Below, one piece after another: positions 32,675 to 42,368 of a stretch of 64,000 nucleotides of DNA (position 1 is the stretch's first letter; every line of letters begins with the position of its first letter). The DNA is from Halichondria panicea (lineage: Eukaryota; Porifera; Demospongiae; Suberitida; Halichondriidae), in the NCBI RefSeq assembly GCF_963675165.1, contig NC_087392.1, positions 1,999,001 to 2,063,000 of the forward strand. The letters are read 5' to 3'. The notes beneath the pieces are model-generated. The model did not search any database and was not told the DNA's origin. It saw only the letters and a list, made by a program, of their open reading frames with translations. The translations under genes were made by a program, and so were the position numbers.

Positions 32675-34607
32675 TTGGCAACGGAGCTCCCTGATGCTGA
32701 ATTGAGGAGGACTCTTTGGTCTCTAGTGGCCTACCCAAAGATAAAGCGGCAGGTGCTAGTGTGCGAGCCAGAGGTCAAAGGTGCACGAGAGTTCCGGGAT
32801 GGTACCGTGTTTAGAGTGAATCAAGAGTTTGGCCTTGTGTGAGTTGGGAGTATGCCGAGTCAGCAGTATTATCTAATTGCATCCCCCTCCGTATAATCAT
32901 GGTTTGGGGACTCTTTCAGCTGCCATAACTTGAATTCTGTAAATCCAATTTCAACTGACATTTTTTGAAAGCTTACCCAAAGAGACCTTTCCTCAAAATT
33001 CGTATTTGTTTGTCAATTTGGCCACACCATGGATAGTTATAACATGGGCACGAGGGATGTATGGCATATATTGCACTGAAGCACGAGCGCTGAGTGCATG
33101 TGTTATAACTAGTTTATATCCCGAGGGCATAACTGTCTTAGTAACACAATAAATAGACCTTGCACAAAATGACACACATAGACAACCCTAGACACAGCTC
33201 CATCTCTTCCTCTCTTCTAGACTATGTATGCCAGTATCTGCAGCGTATAAGATTGGCATGGACCAGCGAATAGCTTGACACAAATTGTTGCTGCAAAACA
33301 GCCCCACCCCACTAGGCTGCTCGACAGTCTACCTCACAACCAAGTCAAAGAAGCTCACCTCTACACTGCTGTAACACAGCTCTAAGCCCCCAGCAAAAAG
33401 AGCCGCTTTAGATGCTTAGTACGAAGAAGGACTTATCTACAAGACATGCATCATGCACGAGGACTAGGAACACAGAATTGAACTTTTGACAATTTTAAAA
33501 AACGTGCATGCATGGTTGCAAAAAACATTAACAGTGTCCTGCATGTTATTCATTATGTCAGTCCAGAGGGGCGTTTTGTGGTTAGTGATTATGCACTTGG
33601 CAACAACGTAGCAACGGGATATAAATAATTATATAGCCCATGGTCCCCAAGGCCGAAAAATAACAAATCATGGCCCCAACTAAATTTAAATAGAAACGTA
33701 TTTTTCTTAGCTTTCAGAAAATAATAAGATTTTGGATCAATGACACTGTAGTTATGGGCTGTTAAAATAATTATTTCACTGTACTGTACAAGCAATGTTT
33801 TTCTAGTGGTTGCAGTATTGTACAATAGACGTACATATGTACAGTATTATAAAGGTATCTCATAGTGGTATTGAGTAGCTGAATTATTTATCATTGCTGC
33901 TTCATCTTCATTAATTATCACACTCTTCACCCGTACAGAAAAGGGGGCAAGCTCCAGAAGAGAGGTAAAATCAATCTGATAGGACGCCTGCAGCTCACCA
34001 CGGAGAAAGCTAAGGAGGAGGACAATGACAGCATCGTGGCTCTCAGAGTGCTCAGAGTACAGGTAGGGGGAGGGGTACATTATCCTGTTGTGTTTGCTAG
34101 ATGCCGTTTCAACAGTGTACCCCATTTATACATGTCATTGTACTATCATGTGATTCACAGTACAGACAGAGGGAGGGGGGAGGGGTACATTATCCTATGT
34201 TGTGTTCGCTAGATGCCGTTTGAATACAATACAGCTATTATAGTACCCCGTATTTGGTACGTATAGACCGTGTATAAGGTACATGTGAGTCTGTCATGTG
34301 ATTCCCTATATATAGTACCATTGACACATCACTATATACATATAGACACTTATTTATATAATTATATTTCTCGCTGCACTTATATAGAATTACATGACTC
34401 TCCCCCTCCCAGGAGGCCATTGTGAAGATTATGAAGATGCGTAAGAAGATCTCCAACGCAGCGCTCCAGACAGAACTGGTGGAGATACTCAAGAACATGT
34501 TTATCCCTCCCAAGAAGATGATCAAGGAACAAATAGAATGGCTGATTGAACACAAGTACATGAAAAGAAATGACAAGGACAAGAACACATTCATTTATCT
34601 AGCTTAG
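27477..34607 (+). CDS. CUL5: Cullin-5 ubiquitin ligase scaffold
   Basis: CUL5 scaffolds elongin-BC/SOCS-box ubiquitin ligases. The start MSSSALLKGSG at 27477 is followed by WPGMQPVVLKLLKQEHVT. About 17 exons then follow animal CUL5 from end to end: CGYLPKPFQAMEIEG, HAERLGEAFDSQL-like ERSGEAFDSQLVVGVRESF, GVQNYMRYADQKL, LMFGLMDRIPNGVEPML, LANYCDMLLRKTPLSKKLTS, YVQNKDVFMRYHKTHLTRRL, WLRDVGMPAEYVNKLARMFQ, LNAGAWSRSSERVPVSLP, TFQMGVLFAWNQR. The C-terminal WH-B/neddylation region IVKIMKMRKKISNAALQTEL and IKEQIEWLIEHKY end in FIYLA. The exon starting at 29504 joins directly to the one ending at 29086 (VEKLSLMFG). The exon at 31472 follows the minisatellite, and the intron before it contains a 200-base assembly gap. 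Confidence 0.95.
29165..29370. mobile_element. MITE with CGTATAGCGCGAAATTTTCG ends
   Basis: About 206 bp in a CUL5 intron. It starts accgtatagcgcgaaatttt and ends aaatttcgtgctatacggt. It shares agccacgcctttaatctttg with the 2.5-kb copy and looks younger, since its ends match better. Confidence 0.8.
30420..31455. repeat. Minisatellite of about 53-bp units carrying acceptor-like ends
   Basis: Each unit holds the palindrome acatgtagctacatgt (or a one-base variant), then tctgtactcac, a run of 7-14 C, and actcccctccag or actcccctccaa. I count about 15 units outside the gap, plus two degenerate ones near 31.39 and 31.44 kb. The array fills most of the CUL5 intron before exon 31472. Unit lengths differ mainly in the C run. 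Confidence 0.93.
30612..30811. other. Assembly gap of 200 N inside the minisatellite
   Basis: A run of 200 unknown bases, probably a sized placeholder where the repeat could not be assembled. True copy number and intron length are therefore unknown. Confidence 0.98.
32336..32372. repeat. (GT)n microsatellite at a CUL5 acceptor
   Basis: About 17 GT units run into gcag before the exon starting IVFQNAVG (near 32376). Here the repeat is GT in transcript sense, which still provides alternating U. Confidence 0.9.
32622..32673. repeat. Poly-C plus (CA)n at a CUL5 acceptor
   Basis: A C-rich run is followed by about 16 CA units that end in cacag at the exon encoding LATELPDAELRR. Confidence 0.9.
32910..33005. 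repeat. Dispersed repeat fragment in CUL5 intron
   Basis: Phrases such as agctgccataacttgaat, gaaagcttacccaaagagac and ctttcctc align with the repeats at 53.3-53.6 kb. It is non-coding and of unknown class. Confidence 0.5.
34050..34250. repeat. Tandem duplication around a CUL5 donor
   Basis: The block gggaggggtacattatcct followed by tgttgtgttygctagatgccgt appears at about 34066-34112 and again at about 34176-34222. The first copy begins just inside the intron after the exon ending near 34061. Confidence 0.75.
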
Positions 34608-34873
34608 CGCAGTGCCAGCCTTGCTCTGTCTGTGTGTTGATTTCCTGTACATTATGTTTTCTGACCATAACAATTTTAATTTGAGCGTTCATTAATAATA
34701 GATTAATTTTAGCATGCAAAATCTATGAAATTTTTTGATAATGATAATAACAGCATAACATCGATCTATACATTCAGCAATTAGAATGTAAGATTCATTA
34801 AGCATATTTATATCGACTAAAACTGCATGTGCAATAAACCATAATTGATAATAGGGTACTAAGAGCTTATAGC

Positions 34874-37800
34874 TTAATCATCGTCCCAGTTTTTGTTTTG
34901 CTTTGGTTTGGGTCCTCCGGCTTGCTTGGCCATGATAATCTGAGAAATGTGTGTAAGGGTATTATGAAGCCATTCATTACGTACAATGTAGGCACTAAAA
35001 AGGCAACTGTGTGTATTGCATTCACCGGATACTCTAGCCCTATCAATTACCACAAAAGCCACTGATCTAATTAACCGCCACCACTATTGTGATAAACATT
35101 GGCCCTTGCAGAGGCGGCTTCCTGAAGCTGGTATCAGGGCTTGATACGGCTTGACACAGATAGACTACACTTGATCACAACTTAACACACAGGAAGCAGT
35201 TAGGGCCATGGCAATGAATATCCTTCTGGGAAATGACCTTTACAATGGCCACACCAACCTGGCACCTGGACACTTATTGTTGTTATTGTACTCTTCAATT
35301 TGCCAGAACTAACATCACATGCACACATGCACACCAATACCAACATTTACGTGTACACAGGACTTACATGTACACAGAGTGTCACTATCGCTAGCGGTTT
35401 GCATGTACGAACCACAGCTATAATATACAAGCTCATACAAAGTCAGTACTTCCTAAGCCAACAGACAGAATGGCTGAGAGATGTGGGAATGCCAGCCAAA
35501 CAAACACTTAATGAAAAGTCAACATTGAGCAAAACCCTTTCAGAAATACTCAAAATTTCAGCCTACATTACATTACAGCCACCGTAGCTCTAGCTCACCT
35601 GGTCCACTCTGAGAACAGTGTTGGCAGCTGTGGTGGAGAGCTTGAGTCCCCACCACTTGGCTACATAGAGATCCCACACACCAGCAGCTGCCATATCCTT
35701 GACAGCCGCCCCATCTCCCTCAATGTCCACTCCAGCATTCTTATCTCCAGCCTGGTGGGCTGCATACAGCTTGCTTACCACTTCTGTTGCCTGTGTACAA
35801 GAGAAACATCTATCACATATACCACGTACTGCACTCAAACAAACTAGTACCAATGCAGTAAACACACGTACATACTCCACAGAAAGATACAGTACGTTTC
35901 CTTACTTTGACTCCGGCATTTTCTGCCAGTGCTCGAGGCAAAGACTCCAAACTCTCCGCAAACTTCTTGATAGCATACTGCTCCAAACCAGGACAGGTCT
36001 ACAAAATGAGTCACATGATAATCACACAATAGTTCATCTAGTCACATGACTGACCTCTCCGTAAGAGGTGAGCTGTTTGGCCAGTTCTATCTCCGTGGCA
36101 CCAGCTCCTGGTACAAAGCGAGCATCTCGTGTGAGAGCCTTGAAAGTGTTGATGCCATCATCGAGAGCTCTCTCTAAGTTGTCCATGATGTTCTGTGTGG
36201 AGCCACGCACAACAATCGTGGAGATACGACTTTCTTCCTTTTCTGTGGGGGTGTGACAACATTTAACATCGTATTACATCATATATGACCTACATACCCT
36301 GCCTAAACACAATGACATTAGTGTCCCCAATCTCCTGCACTTCGACAACATCGCAGTGACCTGTCTCCCCAGACGTCGGAGGAACCTGCAAGGCAAAGAA
36401 GCAATCTCTCAAATGAGACCACATACCCCGGCCCTACTGACACGCACCATCTTAGGGAGGGCAGTAGCTCCTATGCTCTTGCACAGCCGAGATAGATCAA
36501 ACTTTGAGAGCAGTCTAAAAGGTGAATACATAGCTCGTGTTAGCACATCCCCACATAGGGCCCGGTCTAGTCACCTGACCGCCATGATGTTGTATTTGTT
36601 GAGAAAATGTAGTGCCATTTCTCCGAACTTTCCCCCGGCCACCACGACATTACAGCCGGCCTCAGATAGCGCCTTCACTTGCCCCTCTATAAGATCCTCC
36701 TCTGTCTTGCTAAAATCAAGCAGTTCATTGGCTGTCTTCAGCAGGACAGTGCCCTTCGTCTCTGTTGCCATAGAGTCAAACGGACAGGTGTAGACGGCTA
36801 CCTTGGCGTTCGTCATTCTATTCAAAGTTCCTAGTGTATGTGTATACAGTTGTAATAAAGGTAATGTAACAATTATATTTGTCATTAGTTACCTTCAACT
36901 TCCCTCCTGAACACCATGCCTTTCATGACTTTAGATCTGAGTACACCGGCTCCCTAGTAATGCAAGCACAGAGTATAAAGTGTATAACATAACTATATAT
37001 TATGTGGAGTAGCTTACGATTATCTTGGCAATTCTAACGTTGTCCACGTTGAAGTTGGTGGCATTCAGAGGCAGGGCATTCACTGCAAGTACACAAACAT
37101 AGTGAGGCAGGCACACACAGAGGGGAGGGAGGGGTTCTTACCACAAGCTTCAGCCACCAGTCCGGCTAGGAAGTCCTCATTGCCGTACTGCATGCTAGCT
37201 ATGGACGTTTTTAATGCCTTGACAACCTCCTTCTTGTCTCTTAGATTAGACGCCTTGCTGCACTCTAGAGCTGCATGTCAGTTAAAGAACAAATACGATC
37301 AATCAACATACAGTACTAGTGAGTGTTAACACACTATTAGCGCTGCTAAAAAATAGCTTGGGGACAGTCAAAGAATTGTAGAAACAAACGTAAGCCCTTA
37401 AACAGTCCTAGATTGATAGACTTATCAAAGAGCTACAGAGTACATCTTTTAGATAAGAAATTGAATGCTTGTATGTAACTCAAGCAATGGGCAGTCAAAG
37501 CTTGTAAAACAATAACAACGTATGTACACATACACTCCTTACATGGTAAGACCTCTAGTGACTTAAGAAGGGCCATTTCGTAGCCATCGATGACCTCCGC
37601 TGGGGAGAGCCCCATTCTAAGCAGCTCTTCAGCATGAGTCAGCAAAGCTCCACACAAGACCAGAACAAAGTTAGTCCCGTCACCAACCTACATGGTGGTA
37701 ATTGTGAGGAGACTGGGTAATACAATCAATCTACATGCAATAATTATCGTATAGCGGGTATATTTCAAGGGTATAAATGTTCATGGTTTTCGCGGATTAG

Positions 37801-38343
37801 GCATGTACCGTGAACATTTATTACCGCAAATTTAATATCGCATGCATGCATGCTGTAAAAAAGGCACTATTCCACAAAAACCTTTCTAAAGGCATTTCCG
37901 CAAAAGTTTATACCCTCAAAATAATATACCCAATATATGTCAAAATTGGGGGAATTCCCTTAAAGTGTGTGCGTGTATTACGGATCACCTCCTGCTCCAT
38001 AGTTTGAGTTGCCATGACAATCATCTTGGCGGCAGGGTGTTGTACCTCAAGCTCCTTGAGCACGGTAGCGGCATCGTTGGTTACAAAAAGCTTCTCTAGA
38101 TGATTGATGACCATCTTGTTCATACCATTAGGCCCGTAAGATGACTTGGTCACCACTGAGAGCTCCTTGCATGCCTGGATATTCCTATAGATGGCCTCTT
38201 CTAGTCCATGGAAGTGCTGAAATACAGGGGAGGGGGGAGGGGTTGTAAACTAGTATCAACATGGTTGGTTTGCAAGGAAAGCCAACCTTTGCTCCGTCCT
38301 TCATCATCGTGGAGAGCCCAGACTTGGGTACTGACAACGCCAT
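34874..38343 (-). CDS. CCT8: T-complex protein 1 subunit theta
   Basis: CCT8 is one of eight subunits of the cytosolic chaperonin TRiC/CCT, which folds actin, tubulin and WD-repeat proteins using ATP. It starts MALSVPKSGLSTMMKDG at 38343. Chaperonin signatures follow: SSYGPNGMNKMVINHLEKLFVTNDAATVLK, HPAAKMIVMATQ, VGDGTNFVLVL, HAEELLRMGLSPAEVIDGYE, VAVYTCPFDSMATETKGTVL, VVVAGGKFGEMALHFLNKY and, later, the ATPase region with GAGATEIELA-type sequence near 36.1 kb. It ends IIMAKQAGGPKPKQNKNWDDD, the typical CCT8 C-terminus. About 12 exons; the last intron (about 34.94-35.60 kb) holds a short CUL5-like fragment and another (37.75-37.93 kb) holds a MITE. It is convergent with CUL5 and divergent from HECA. 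Confidence 0.94.
35468..35497 (+). pseudogene. CUL5 exon fragment in the CCT8 last intron
   Basis: Thirty bases (gaatggctgagagatgtggg, then aatgccagcc) match the CUL5 exon at about 31592-31621 with two differences, and still encode EWLRDVGMPA on the opposite strand to CCT8. Flanks do not match. This is a duplicated scrap of CUL5, or a capture by some repeat; it is not a gene. Confidence 0.6.
37746..37935. mobile_element. MITE, GGGTATATTTCGAGGG family
   Basis: It starts tcgtatagcgggtatatttc, and ends with a decayed inverted copy (taccctcaaaataatatacc). It lies in a CCT8 intron and is more diverged than the copies at 6 kb. Confidence 0.65.
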
Positions 38344-38750
38344 CCTTGAATGCAGCTACACAACGACAGTGGATTAGAAGATAGGTATGTTGGAATGATT
38401 AGAGTCTCTGCCTTCTTTTGAGGTCCACGTGGTTGAAGAGAGTACGGAGGTGAACGGAGTTCCTGAAACGGGATTTGGGTGCGTTCACTGTAGCCACAGA
38501 GCTAGAGATGGGCAGGATACTTTGAAGCTTGATTGAGAGTGCTGTGTGTTCCAAAAAGACGACCTGAGAAGTGAAAGACTTTACAGAAGCTTGATCTACA
38601 TGAGAAAGGGTAAGAGAGCTTGTAATAAGCGTGCAGTCACACAGTACGTATCTGTGTCATTATGTGGTTTCTTTGAGGTAAATGTGTGGTCATTATTTCA
38701 CTATTCATATTCTTCACCCCCTCAGATTGGCCAACTCACTGTCACAAGAA
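38344..38750. promoter_or_regulatory. Bidirectional promoter, CCT8 and HECA
   Basis: About 400 bp between start codons, including a probable untranslated first exon of HECA and its intron end (ccctcag at about 38719-38725). An E-box-like cacgtg lies near 38.43 kb. The promoter itself is inferred from layout. Confidence 0.5.
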
Positions 38751-39971
38751 ATGCCGGTGGCACGCGAGAAGGACCAACGAAGGACGACCTCGACAAGCTC
38801 TGATGGGCCCTCCTCTGCCACACCCCCTACACAATTCTTCCCTGGCGAGTGGGACCCAAATGACCACAATGGAGGGCGGGCACTAACTGAGGCAGTACAG
38901 CCGTGTTGTAGTCCCAAGTGCACGGTGTTGACGGATATTGATCCGGCAAGTCCCGAACCAGATTCTGTGAAGATGATCTGCAGCAACGAAAAGTGTTCCT
39001 TTAGTTCGTTCATGCACGCTACGTGTTTTACCAACTTTGAAGAGCAAATGTTGAGCTGTTTGCGAGGAATGAGCCGAGCTCGAAACTGGACCGAAAAGCA
39101 ACGGAGACAGAACCTGTGGACTAAGAAAGGCTACGATCTCATTTACAAAATGTCTGCCTGTCGCTGTGTGAAGGGTGCCCTCAGACGTGACCTCAGCTTT
39201 ACCGGAGTAGAGGACAAAACGAAGAGAAAGCGAAAAAAGTCTAATAGCAGTGAGAAAGTGGGGATCCCTGTTCGATCTGTGAATGGAATAACTCGTTCTC
39301 GATCACGAACCAGTGGAAGGAGCAATAGCGATTCTATCTCCAGTGAGAATGGTGCTGCCTACATGCAACCGTTTGCTCATCGTGGTGACTACCGTGTTTT
39401 TGAGAAGGTGCTACCACGTCATCTGATCAACTCGTACCACATCAAGATGGAGGACGATGGATATGGTGCGGGGGACGAAACTAGATCTTTTGTGCTCAGC
39501 AGTTTGGCATTTCATCACACCAGCCAGGTGAACTGTGTTCTCTGCGCTACCACGATGTCTGTCTACGACCAGTTCCCTCTAATTGATGGCACTTTCTTCT
39601 TGTCTCCAATCAAACCTGCCGGCTGCTCCCTAGAGGTCGAGGGAAAAGAGGACGATTCTTCGTTTCTGTCTGCAGTGTGTCTCTGTTGCATGGCCGGTGT
39701 TAACAGGGTCTGCTGTCGATTCTGCTCTACGTTATGGAATGGAAACCTTCACCAACTTGGAACGATGTACACGTACAACATTCTCTCATCTTTTCCGTGC
39801 TGTGGAGCAAGTGTGCAGTGCAATCATTGTCAGCAACAGCTGGTGGACCCTACGAAGATTACGCTGAGCTTCTGTCAACTCTCCTCGCAAGTCAAGTGCT
39901 CTCATTGTGGCTCTGTGGACTATCACTACATCAAGCCTCTCTCCCGGTTCAACATATCAAAGAGTCACTGA
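38751..39971 (+). CDS. HECA: Headcase protein homolog
   Basis: Headcase is a cytoplasmic protein first known from Drosophila imaginal cells and linked to growth control through mTORC1. I chose the ATG at 38751 (MPVAREKDQRR): the reading upstream of it contains an acceptor (ccctcag) and looks like intron. It gives 406 residues in one coding exon. The N-terminal Cys-rich headcase domain has CCSPKC, MICSNEKCSFSSFMHATCF, RARNWTEKQRRQNLWTKKGYDLIYK and CRCVKGALRRDL. After a Ser/Arg-rich linker comes the second conserved domain: LPRHLINSYHIKMEDDG, VNCVLCATTMSVYDQFPLIDGTFFLSP, CCRFCSTLWNG, LGTMYTYNI, CCGASVQCNHC and YHYIKPL. The paired cysteines suggest zinc binding. It is shorter than vertebrate HECA, mostly in the linkers. 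Confidence 0.94.
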   Translation: MPVAREKDQRRTTSTSSDGPSSATPPTQFFPGEWDPNDHNGGRALTEAVQPCCSPKCTVLTDIDPASPEPDSVKMICSNEKCSFSSFMHATCFTNFEEQMLSCLRGMSRARNWTEKQRRQNLWTKKGYDLIYKMSACRCVKGALRRDLSFTGVEDKTKRKRKKSNSSEKVGIPVRSVNGITRSRSRTSGRSNSDSISSENGAAYMQPFAHRGDYRVFEKVLPRHLINSYHIKMEDDGYGAGDETRSFVLSSLAFHHTSQVNCVLCATTMSVYDQFPLIDGTFFLSPIKPAGCSLEVEGKEDDSSFLSAVCLCCMAGVNRVCCRFCSTLWNGNLHQLGTMYTYNILSSFPCCGASVQCNHCQQQLVDPTKITLSFCQLSSQVKCSHCGSVDYHYIKPLSRFNISKSH

Positions 39972-40471
39972 ACTTTTTTCTTTATCTCAGTTCTCGGTTG
40001 TACTTTTTGTATGTATGTGTAGATTACCCCATCCATCCCCCGTGATCCCTTGGTTTCATTCTGTGTTGTAGTAGATCTCATCCTGTCAACCATACCCATC
40101 ATTGGAAATGAATATATACTGTTGAACCATAATTATAACATTGTATAGTGCCACCCAGAACTACCAAGGCACTAAGTAAGTGCACGGCATTAGCAACCAT
40201 GCACTCCCATGAATAATGAAATTCAGGCTACAGATATTTAATAATTTATTACCATCATGCAATAATGAATTAATATTCATAACAAGCACTGGTAGCGCTC
40301 GTGCTATTACCCTATATACATTGTATTAATTTGGATAACCAACATTTTCTTTGAGAATCGTATCAGCACAACAATGTGTTCCAATAAACTAAAAGTACTC
40401 TAGCTATATACAGCAGTTAAAATCGAATATCTACACAGTTTCAGTTTCAGTTTAGTAGGGAGCCAGAGAGT
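39972..40471. other. Intergenic, HECA to DUOXA 3' ends
   Basis: Convergent 3' ends about 500 bp apart. The sequence is A/T-rich with a possible polyadenylation signal (aataaa near 40.38 kb). A short stretch at about 40285-40310 (cataacaagcactgg, gctcgtgctatta) resembles part of the repeat at 62.6 kb. Nothing else is visible. Confidence 0.5.
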
Positions 40472-41929
40472 TTAAGACTGAGCAGCTGCTGGCACCTCCT
40501 GCAACTGGATCTCATCGTTGAGACGTTGAGAGCCTCCACGAGTGGAACGAATAGTGCTGCGAGCCTTGCGGGTGGTCTGACGATATTTGGACACTCCCCT
40601 ACGTACTGTACGGCCTCGGGTGGTCCCTCCACGGCGAGTAGAAACTCCGAAATCAGCTCCTTTCTCTCCTTCCTCTTCCTCGTCAATCTGTAGTTACAAC
40701 AGCAGGACATAATACAGTTACAGCATAACCTTTACCCATAGTATAGGTAAGCTCACAATACAAACTACACAATTAACTGGACAATGATTGGAAACTCGCC
40801 TGGAAGAACTCATCCTCCTCGACAATGGTGTGATGGAAGAAGGTGGCTATCTCACGGGGGAGGAAGAAGTTCAGGACTAACACAAGAGTAGCTAGGACAA
40901 CAGTTGCACATCCAGTACAAAGGTTAAGGATCCAAGCCCAGCCAAAGTGTGTCTCCAAGTTAACCCTTCTCCCTTCAATGTCGGCAAAAGGGATACTAAA
41001 TTGCGGATCGTTTATGATGATGATCGAGTAGGCAAAGGATGCAAATACCATGAACAAGCCAGAGTAGAGCATAAACAAGGCACCAGTGGATATCACAAAG
41101 ATAAACAGAATCATCGAGACGAGGTAAGTGGCAAATGCAAGCCTGTATATAGGGGGAGTAAAAAGAGTCAGATACAATAAGTATAGCCAAAACATCTTAC
41201 CATAAAAGAATGTGGGCATACCAGCCTGCCTGTCGGAACTTTCTGAACCAACGGATCTGCTCCCCGTCAAGAGTGAAGTACTCAGCAATCCAGAGGATGG
41301 GATAGGGTAAACCACGAAACTCAGCTGCACGAAACTCTTGACTCACTTCACTAGCAAATATCCCAAAACCGACTCGACCCTGAGCCCACGGGTTGTTCCA
41401 ACCAAATTCATTGTTGTAATTGATAACCTCTTCAGGAAAAGGTCGATTGTTCATGTAATTGTTTACATCTACGTCAGACCCATTGCAGATCGAATAGGGG
41501 AGCTCATAGAGGGTGACGTTGAATCCACGGAGACCAATATGAAGACCCACAGCAGCCTCGATCTCTTGAGGAGTGTTGGGAGGGAAGATGTATCCTTTGT
41601 ACTGAGTGCGGACACAGATATCAGCAGTGTGCCAGGTGTAACCATAGCTGCAAACAAGGATAGAACATCCAATCCAGAGGGCAACAAAGACTCGAATGGT
41701 AGAATAAAGACGCTGCAAGGGGAAAAACATGTTTAATATAGGCTGCAAACAGGTTTTCGAGGTGTTGCCGTACCTCCCATCCTCTTATACCAGGGATGAT
41801 GAGAATGAAGGAGAAGGCGATGATGCAGAAGGCAACCCCGATACCGACTTCCTCTACGTCATTCAAGAAGGGGGTAGCATTGGGCGGGTACAGAGCAGGC
41901 CCTGGTTGGAGACGAAAAGCATTTCCCAT
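40472..41929 (-). CDS. DUOXA: Dual oxidase maturation factor
   Basis: DUOXA is a multi-pass ER membrane protein needed for DUOX folding, ER exit and peroxide output. Four exons (41929-41774, 41712-41201, 41142-40800, 40687-40472). It starts MGNAFRLQPGPALYPPN. It has a membrane segment IGVAFCIIAFSFILIIPG, a second RVFVALWIGCSILVC, then an extracellular loop with FNVTLYELPYSICNGS and two possible N-glycosylation sites. After the loop come AAEFRGLPYPILWIAEYFTLDG, LAFATYLVSMILFIFVIS, LFMVFASFAYSIII and a last segment around CTGCATVVLATLVLVLNFFLP. The C-terminal tail is cytosolic, Arg/Thr-rich (TRRGGTTRGRTVRRG). The third intron begins GC (cag|gcgagt) rather than GT. It is head to head with DUOX. 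Confidence 0.94.
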
Positions 41930-42368
41930 ACTGGTAGCTCCTCAGCTCAGATAGCTTTCTGCAGAAAAATGAAATTATTTCCTTTGCAAACACCTGAGAC
42001 CTATCTTTAGCATGCATGTATTCTAGACTTACGTACTTTTCAGTTGCAGAAATTGAAGTATAATTATTACTGGGGACACAAGCAGCAACAAACTGGTGGT
42101 TGGTCAGATCAGTATAAGACAGGAACTGTAGGGAATCAGGGTCGTGTTATGCTGACTAGACTTGACTTATTGTGACGGGCTGAGCATGCGCGAAGATCTT
42201 TGCGCATGCGCGCCCCTGATAAGAAAAGAAATGCAATTTCCTTTATCCTGTCTCTGAAGTTTTTATGCTGTATCTCTTGCTAGCTAGTTCATTCATTGCA
42301 AGAAGCTTCGTTTTTCTCTTGTGAAAGTACAATTTCTTGCTCTTGCTCGTGTGAGGATCTTGGAGCAC
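41930..42368. promoter_or_regulatory. DUOX/DUOXA bidirectional promoter
   Basis: About 440 bp between divergent start codons. It contains TGCGCATGCGCG at 42201-42212, a consensus NRF1 site, and a second, partial site (gcatgcgcg) at 42184-42192. The two are separated by about ten bases and together form an inverted repeat. No TATA box is obvious. NRF1-type sites are common in GC-type bidirectional animal promoters. Confidence 0.7.

Noticed and set aside
42321-42368. Earlier in-frame start for DUOX at 42321
   Set aside because: The codon there is GTG, which is not expected to start an animal protein. The ATG at 42369 precedes a good signal peptide.
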